NCBI GenBank assembly: GCA_045629205.1
Contig: JAZQQT010000081.1
Coordinates: 1-29,669 of the forward strand
Direction of reading: 5' to 3'
Length of the DNA stretch: 29,669 nt
From: JAZQLP01 sp045629205
Lineage (GTDB): Bacteria > Bacillota > Clostridia > Oscillospirales > UBA644
Part shown: in pieces, positions 25,413 through 29,669 of the stretch
Layout: each line of letters begins with the position of its first letter
Position numbering within the stretch: position 1 is the stretch's first letter
Translations under genes and position numbers: made by a program
Notes under the pieces: generated by a model
The model's input: only the letters and a program-made list of their open reading frames with translations
The model's database searches: none
Told to the model about the DNA's origin: nothing

Positions 25413-26735
25413 TTATTGATTGTATTTTTCGTTGACTTCTTCCTGAATAATGTCGACCACTCCGTCGAGAGCGACTTCGGGGGATTGACGTCCTCTCATT
25501 GCTGCCATGATTGCATCGTCAAGAACCCAAAATGAATCTTCGAGGCCGGCATCGTCCATATAAATCGCCTGCTCAACGCCTTTCAGATAATATTCAAAAT
25601 CTTCGTGGTCGAAAAAGAATTGATCTTCCGTAAAGTCTTTCCATCCGTTCGGATATATATCCGAGAGCGGCTCAAACATATATTCGACCACGGTGCCTAT
25701 TTCTTCTTCCGTATACGCCGAAAAAATCGGGAAGGACCAGACGCTTTCGCTTTTGATCATCGTGGAAACGATATCTTTATTTCCGCTCGGACCGTAAGGA
25801 AATCTCAATCCGCAGATTACGTCATCGTTATAGTTTGTGTTGTTTGAGTATCCTCCTCCTCCGTAATTGAAAATCATTGTCATTCCCGGATAATCCGCTC
25901 CGACCTCCTTCATGATTCCTTTATCGATGAGCGAGCAGACGTAGGCGAGCGCTTCTTTGGCTTCCGGAGAGTCTATTTCACAGGTCCATCTTCCGTTATT
26001 ATTCGTGATGTATTTCGCTCCGTTTGCCAGCATAAACGGAGTGATACAGGTTGAGCCGGTTCCCATCGCGTTCACGATGAAGCCCTCCCATTTTATCTCG
26101 CCGTCATTAATCACCGTTTTTGCGATAAATTCCCTGAAATGATCCCAGTCCCATTCGCCGGCTTCTATGATTTCGTGAGGATCGCCTATATTGTATTCTT
26201 CGAGCCTTGTGATGTTGGCGCTTATAAATCCGATAACGGAAGGGGATGCCTCCCAGTAATTCGGGAAGATACTGTATCTTTTGCCGTCGAATATGCCGAG
26301 CATCTCGCTTGCGGGTTTCCATTTTTCGGCGGTGGGGTCCGAAATGAAGTTCTCGGCGGGAAGCAGAGTGTCAATAATGTATGCGTTGAATGCGTCACCG
26401 CTGCTGCTGAACAGCAAGTCTGCCTGCATGCCGCCCGATAGCGCTGCGGAAAGGAACATAATACCGGCATCCACGTTTTGCAGAAAATCGAATTTAAAGT
26501 TGAATTCCTTTTCGGTTGCGTCGAATCTGTCGAGTTCACGGTCAGTCGACGCGGTTTTTCCTCTCTGATGCGGGTATTTGCCGAAATGTTCATCTACGGC
26601 AACGACGATATTTTTTCCGCGGAAATCAAGCATGTCATCATCTTCTTCAATATTCGGTATCTTCGGGTTTGCGCATGCCGAAAAGAACGATAACGTAATT
26701 CCGATCATAAATAAAACGGATAATGGATTTTTCAT
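25413..26735 (-). CDS. L19: solute-binding-like lipoprotein, subfamily C
   Basis: This 440-residue protein has lipobox FSAC (Cys21) and GAGG ahead of the ATG. It shares with L16 the elements RGKTASTDRELDR (58-70), FPNYWE (157-162), WDWDHFREF (195-203), MLANGAKYIT (235-244), FPYGP (312-316), WSFPIFSAYTEEEIG (333-347) and YPNGW (361-365). YSI replaces YGI at 154-156. A glycine-rich loop NYGGGGYSNNTNYND (290-304) sits in the variable segment, as in L14. The usual SDM strand reads ADLLFSSSGDAF, lacking the Cys of L16. The 54-bp gap to L18 shows no promoter. Confidence 0.92.
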   Translation of the reverse strand: MKNPLSVLFMIGITLSFFSACANPKIPNIEEDDDMLDFRGKNIVVAVDEHFGKYPHQRGKTASTDRELDRFDATEKEFNFKFDFLQNVDAGIMFLSAALSGGMQADLLFSSSGDAFNAYIIDTLLPAENFISDPTAEKWKPASEMLGIFDGKRYSIFPNYWEASPSVIGFISANITRLEEYNIGDPHEIIEAGEWDWDHFREFIAKTVINDGEIKWEGFIVNAMGTGSTCITPFMLANGAKYITNNNGRWTCEIDSPEAKEALAYVCSLIDKGIMKEVGADYPGMTMIFNYGGGGYSNNTNYNDDVICGLRFPYGPSGNKDIVSTMIKSESVWSFPIFSAYTEEEIGTVVEYMFEPLSDIYPNGWKDFTEDQFFFDHEDFEYYLKGVEQAIYMDDAGLEDSFWVLDDAIMAAMRGRQSPEVALDGVVDIIQEEVNEKYNQ

Positions 26736-26758
26736 ATTTACCTCACGGTATGTATGAC

Positions 26759-28123
26759 TTATTGATTATAATATTCGTTTATTGACTGTGTGAAGGCGTC
26801 GGAAATCGAATCGACGGCAGTTTCCGGTGAGACGCCGTTTACTATGATCGAATCAAACGCTTCGGTTATTTCTTCCGCAATGCTTGTGAAAACCGTTGTG
26901 TTGTAATATTCCGCGTTTTCAAGCGCATTCAGATAAGTGTAGAAATCGTTTTCGTGTATAAAACTGTTTTCGATCGAGTATGATTGCCATCCTTCCGGAT
27001 AGGGCGAATTTTCGTATCTGTCGAACAGCCTGTTGATTATCACGGCGATCTCATCCTCCGAGAAAATCGTTCCGGCGCAGACGGAAGTGAAATGATCCGT
27101 GTTGTAATAAAAACAGCCGACCGAGTTTTCGTTTGCCGACGGTCCTTTCGGGAAGGAAATCAGACCGTAATCGGTAAGCGCATTCGGCGAGTCTTCTTTT
27201 GCCACATAGTATGATTCGGCAAGGTAAAGAGGATGCTGCCCGTATATCCATGCGGTGTATGACAATCCGCTGACACCGTAAAGAATGATGTCGTCGTTTT
27301 TAAGGCTTGCGGCATATTCCAGAGCCTCAGTCACCTTTGGATCTTTGAGACCGGATCGGTATATACCGTTTTCACGGAATAGGGGATTGCCGCCGTTTGA
27401 ATAGATACATTCAAGCGCCAGCATATCGGAAGCGGGGCTGTCGCCGTGATTTGCTATTCCGAAAGCGAAGTGTTTTTCGCCCTCGTCCGAATAGGTTCCC
27501 TGTTTGCAGACTTCTCTGAAGGTCTCCCAGTTCCATTTGTCGGATTCTATAAGCTCACGTGGATTTGTCATTCCGTTTATTTCCGATATAAGTCCGTCGT
27601 TTATCCACAGAACGCCCTGCAACGACGGAGGTGATTCCCACATATATGTGAAAATACCGTAATATTTTCCGCCGAAAAGCGTTTGGTCAAGCAGTTTTTC
27701 GGGTCCGAATTTTCCGCCGAAATAATCGATATCCGGAATGCTGTCATAAGGCAAAAGAGCTCCGGCTGAATAAATATCGTAGAGATAATACGGATACATA
27801 TAAATCAAATCGGCGGTCCTTGTGCCGTTCATCATATCGCCGATGATTTTTGCCGTTGACGATTCGGAAATGTTTACGACGATATTATAATCATCCTCGA
27901 ATTTTTTTATATGCTTCGCCCGTCTTTCTCTCGAGGCATCTGTATTTGCCGGCACGGTATCGGTGAACACGGCGAGCGACCAGCTGTGAGTATACAGATT
28001 GAGCTTTTCACCGTGAAAATTTATTTCATCGCCGTCGTCTTTCGGGATATCCGTAACATTTGCGCAGGAGAAAAGTGAAAACGACATACATAATATCAGA
28101 AAAAGCAGAAGCGTTTTTTTCAT
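26759..28123 (-). CDS. L20: solute-binding-like lipoprotein, subfamily D
   Basis: The 454-residue product has lipobox LFSC (Cys20) and AAAGGGG before the start. Subfamily D is marked by SRERRAKHIKKFEDDYNIVV (64-83), MYPYYLYDIY (109-118), GPEKLLDQTLFGGKYYGIF (140-158), MWESPPSLQGVLWIN (161-175), NPRELIESDKWNWETF (187-202, where others have DPHE), YSNGGNPLF (241-249), FPKGP (324-328, the usual family 1 form) and YPEGW (375-379). DRYENSPYPEGW differs from the FEPLD form of subfamily A. The C-terminus is INEYYNQ. It is 27 bp behind L21 and 23 bp ahead of L19. Confidence 0.92.
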   Translation of the reverse strand: MKKTLLLFLILCMSFSLFSCANVTDIPKDDGDEINFHGEKLNLYTHSWSLAVFTDTVPANTDASRERRAKHIKKFEDDYNIVVNISESSTAKIIGDMMNGTRTADLIYMYPYYLYDIYSAGALLPYDSIPDIDYFGGKFGPEKLLDQTLFGGKYYGIFTYMWESPPSLQGVLWINDGLISEINGMTNPRELIESDKWNWETFREVCKQGTYSDEGEKHFAFGIANHGDSPASDMLALECIYSNGGNPLFRENGIYRSGLKDPKVTEALEYAASLKNDDIILYGVSGLSYTAWIYGQHPLYLAESYYVAKEDSPNALTDYGLISFPKGPSANENSVGCFYYNTDHFTSVCAGTIFSEDEIAVIINRLFDRYENSPYPEGWQSYSIENSFIHENDFYTYLNALENAEYYNTTVFTSIAEEITEAFDSIIVNGVSPETAVDSISDAFTQSINEYYNQ

Positions 28124-28150
28124 CGAAACCCCTTTCTGTGACCGGAAATT

Positions 28151-29569
28151 TTATTGTTCGTAGTAGTTGTCGATTGCCGTATCGTATGCGTCCGAAATCG
28201 GCGCAAAGGCTGTTTGCGGAGAAACGCCGTCGAGAATATCTTGAAACGATTTTTCGAGTTCACTGAAAAGCTTACCGAAATCGTTGTCTTTCTCTTTGAA
28301 TATTCCGATGTTTAAATAAGACGCGTTTTCGATAGCGTAAATGAAATTATCGATATCGGTCTGATAGAAAAAAACATTATCGGCGCAATACGATTTCCAT
28401 CCGTCCGGATAGGGAGAATCCTCAAAGCCGTCAAACAGTCTGTCTATAATAACGGAAAGATCGCTTTCGTCGAATATCGTTCCCGAGCAGATACCTACAA
28501 ATGAAGTGTCTGAATGAAAAGCTCCGACAGAATCGGCTTTCGCGGACGGACCTTTCGGAAATGTTATCATGCCGTATTCCTGAACTCTTGAATCGGCGGG
28601 GACCTCTGCGAATCCTTCCGCGAGATATATCGGATACTTTCCGTCGGCAAACCCCTCCGTAAAGCCTTCGGTTTGTATCTGACACACTCCGTCGGCAATC
28701 AGACTTCGGGCATAATCAAGTCCCTGCATCGTTTCGGTGTCATATAACCCGGAAGCGTATCTTCCGTTTTCAAATCTGATTATATCGCCGCCGTTGGACA
28801 GTATCGAGACAAGCGCGAGATTTGTTGCGGCGCTTGGTATTTCGTTGACCACTCCGAGTCCGTATCTCTTTTCTCCGTCTTCGGTTACGGTGAGAGCCGA
28901 AAGTATCGAACGGAATGTTTCCCAGTCCCAACTGCCGTTTTCGATGTGTTCTCTCGGGTGGACGATTCCCGGCGACGCGGAAAGAATATCTTCGTTTGTC
29001 AGAAGAACACCGTTGAGATTCGGGGGAGATTCCCACAGATAATAGTATGCGCCGTAACGCTTACCGCCGAACGTGACCTGTTCGAGGAGCTTTGCCGGAC
29101 CGTATTTTTCATCTTCCGAATCTATGCCGGAGAGTTCCTCAAACGGCATCAGAAGTCCCGAACGGTAATGCTCGTAGAGATAATGCGGATACAGCGTCAG
29201 CAGGTCCGCCGTGCGGTGTCCTGCGAGAACATCCGATAAAACGGAGTTGGCTTCGATAATTTTATATTCCACTTTAAGATTCAGGTCTGTCTCGAGCTTT
29301 TTTATATGTTTTGCTTTTCTGTCGGCGGATGCCGAATCGGCCTTTGATGCGCCCTGTGCCTGTTCATTTCCCGAATATTGTCCCGGATACATCCATATAT
29401 TCCAGTAACGGCCCTGCATCAACAGCCGTTCACCGTAGAAATTGATTTCACCGCCGTCGGCATCAATGTCGGGAAGTTTGTTATTCTGCCGAACGCAGGA
29501 TGTGAAGAATGATCCGCATAACAGTAATACAAGAAATGCAGATATGATTTTCGTAATGTTTTTTTTCAT
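28151..29569 (-). CDS. L21: solute-binding-like lipoprotein, subfamily D, first gene of the array
   Basis: At 472 residues this is the longest copy. The signal is longer than in the others (MKKNITKIISAFLVLLLCGS, lipobox FTSC, Cys25), and an insert rich in Gln, Gly and Ala (YPGQYSGNEQAQGASKADSA, 61-80) lengthens the first loop. Further elements are DRKAKHIKKLETDLNLKV (83-100), YPHYLYEHY (127-135), LWESPPNLNGVLLTN (178-192), HPREHIENGSWDWETF (204-219), LSNGGDIIRF (257-266), FPKGP (337-341) and YPDGW (387-391). No AGGAGG-like site precedes the ATG: the leader is almost all A and T. A near-consensus promoter lies immediately upstream, so this gene opens the first transcription unit. Confidence 0.92.
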   Translation of the reverse strand: MKKNITKIISAFLVLLLCGSFFTSCVRQNNKLPDIDADGGEINFYGERLLMQGRYWNIWMYPGQYSGNEQAQGASKADSASADRKAKHIKKLETDLNLKVEYKIIEANSVLSDVLAGHRTADLLTLYPHYLYEHYRSGLLMPFEELSGIDSEDEKYGPAKLLEQVTFGGKRYGAYYYLWESPPNLNGVLLTNEDILSASPGIVHPREHIENGSWDWETFRSILSALTVTEDGEKRYGLGVVNEIPSAATNLALVSILSNGGDIIRFENGRYASGLYDTETMQGLDYARSLIADGVCQIQTEGFTEGFADGKYPIYLAEGFAEVPADSRVQEYGMITFPKGPSAKADSVGAFHSDTSFVGICSGTIFDESDLSVIIDRLFDGFEDSPYPDGWKSYCADNVFFYQTDIDNFIYAIENASYLNIGIFKEKDNDFGKLFSELEKSFQDILDGVSPQTAFAPISDAYDTAIDNYYEQ

Positions 29570-29603
29570 ATGGTTTTCATATATATAATAATATTTTAAA
29601 ATA

Positions 29604-29632
29604 AATATAACAGATTACAAAGACAATGTCAA
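29604..29632 (-). promoter_or_regulatory. SigA-type promoter opening the array (L21)
   Basis: On the minus strand TTGACA (29627-29632) and TATATT (29604-29609, 5 of 6) are 17 nt apart. AT-rich sequence upstream of the -35 (29633-29669) could act as an UP element. The leader would be about 27 nt. The window ends 37 bp beyond, so any operator further upstream cannot be seen. Confidence 0.8.
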
Positions 29633-29669
29633 TAAAAAAGTTCATAAAAATTTACTTTTTGAATATTTA

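Noticed and set aside
356..29569. Regular repetition at about 1.3-1.4 kb, considered as a satellite or CRISPR-like repeat.
   Set aside because: The period is the length of one gene plus its gap; the repeats are paralogous coding sequences, with no short repeat-spacer pattern.

Overview
The window is almost wholly occupied by one tandem family: 21 consecutive genes, all on the minus strand (356-29569), each encoding a lipid-anchored extracytoplasmic protein of about 430-470 residues. They look like family 1 (sugar/oligosaccharide-type) solute-binding proteins of ABC importers. No permease, ATPase, glycosidase, regulator or mobile element lies among them. I number them L1 (leftmost) to L21 (rightmost); transcription runs L21 to L1.

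Organism: probably a low-to-mid-GC Gram-positive, most likely a host- or gut-associated member of the Clostridia. The reasons are Gram-positive-style lipoprotein signals (short KK/RK start, hydrophobic core, lipobox Cys at residue 20-25), AGAGG/AAGGAG ribosome binding sites 6-8 nt before ATG, and near-consensus SigA promoters (TTGACA with 16-17 nt spacing). The genus cannot be fixed from the sequence.

Layout, in transcription order. A promoter at 29604-29632 precedes L21 and L20 (subfamily D, the longest), then L19 (C), L18 and L17 (B), L16 (C), L15 (B) and the divergent singleton L14. A second promoter at 18520-18547 precedes singleton L13, then eleven closely related subfamily A genes, L12 to L2, and the divergent L1. 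A Rho-independent terminator at 311-337 closes the unit. Beyond it, a separate gene with its own promoter (263-291) starts at 230 and runs off the left edge. It is probably the N-terminus of a membrane sensor or GGDEF-type protein. Gaps between L genes are 13-137 bp and none is longer than 300 bp.

How the genes may work together: each protein would sit on the outer face of the membrane and bind a small ligand, probably a carbohydrate. All 21 keep a W-x-W motif, a G-P motif and a late G-W motif. In subfamily A, two loops vary strongly between well-conserved segments, and patches of similarity link non-adjacent copies. This suggests expansion by unequal crossing-over and gene conversion with diversification near the likely ligand cleft. 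Two duplicated junctions, one carrying the relic 3' end of a lost copy, record the process. Whether the proteins share one transporter encoded elsewhere or do something other than transport cannot be told from this window.
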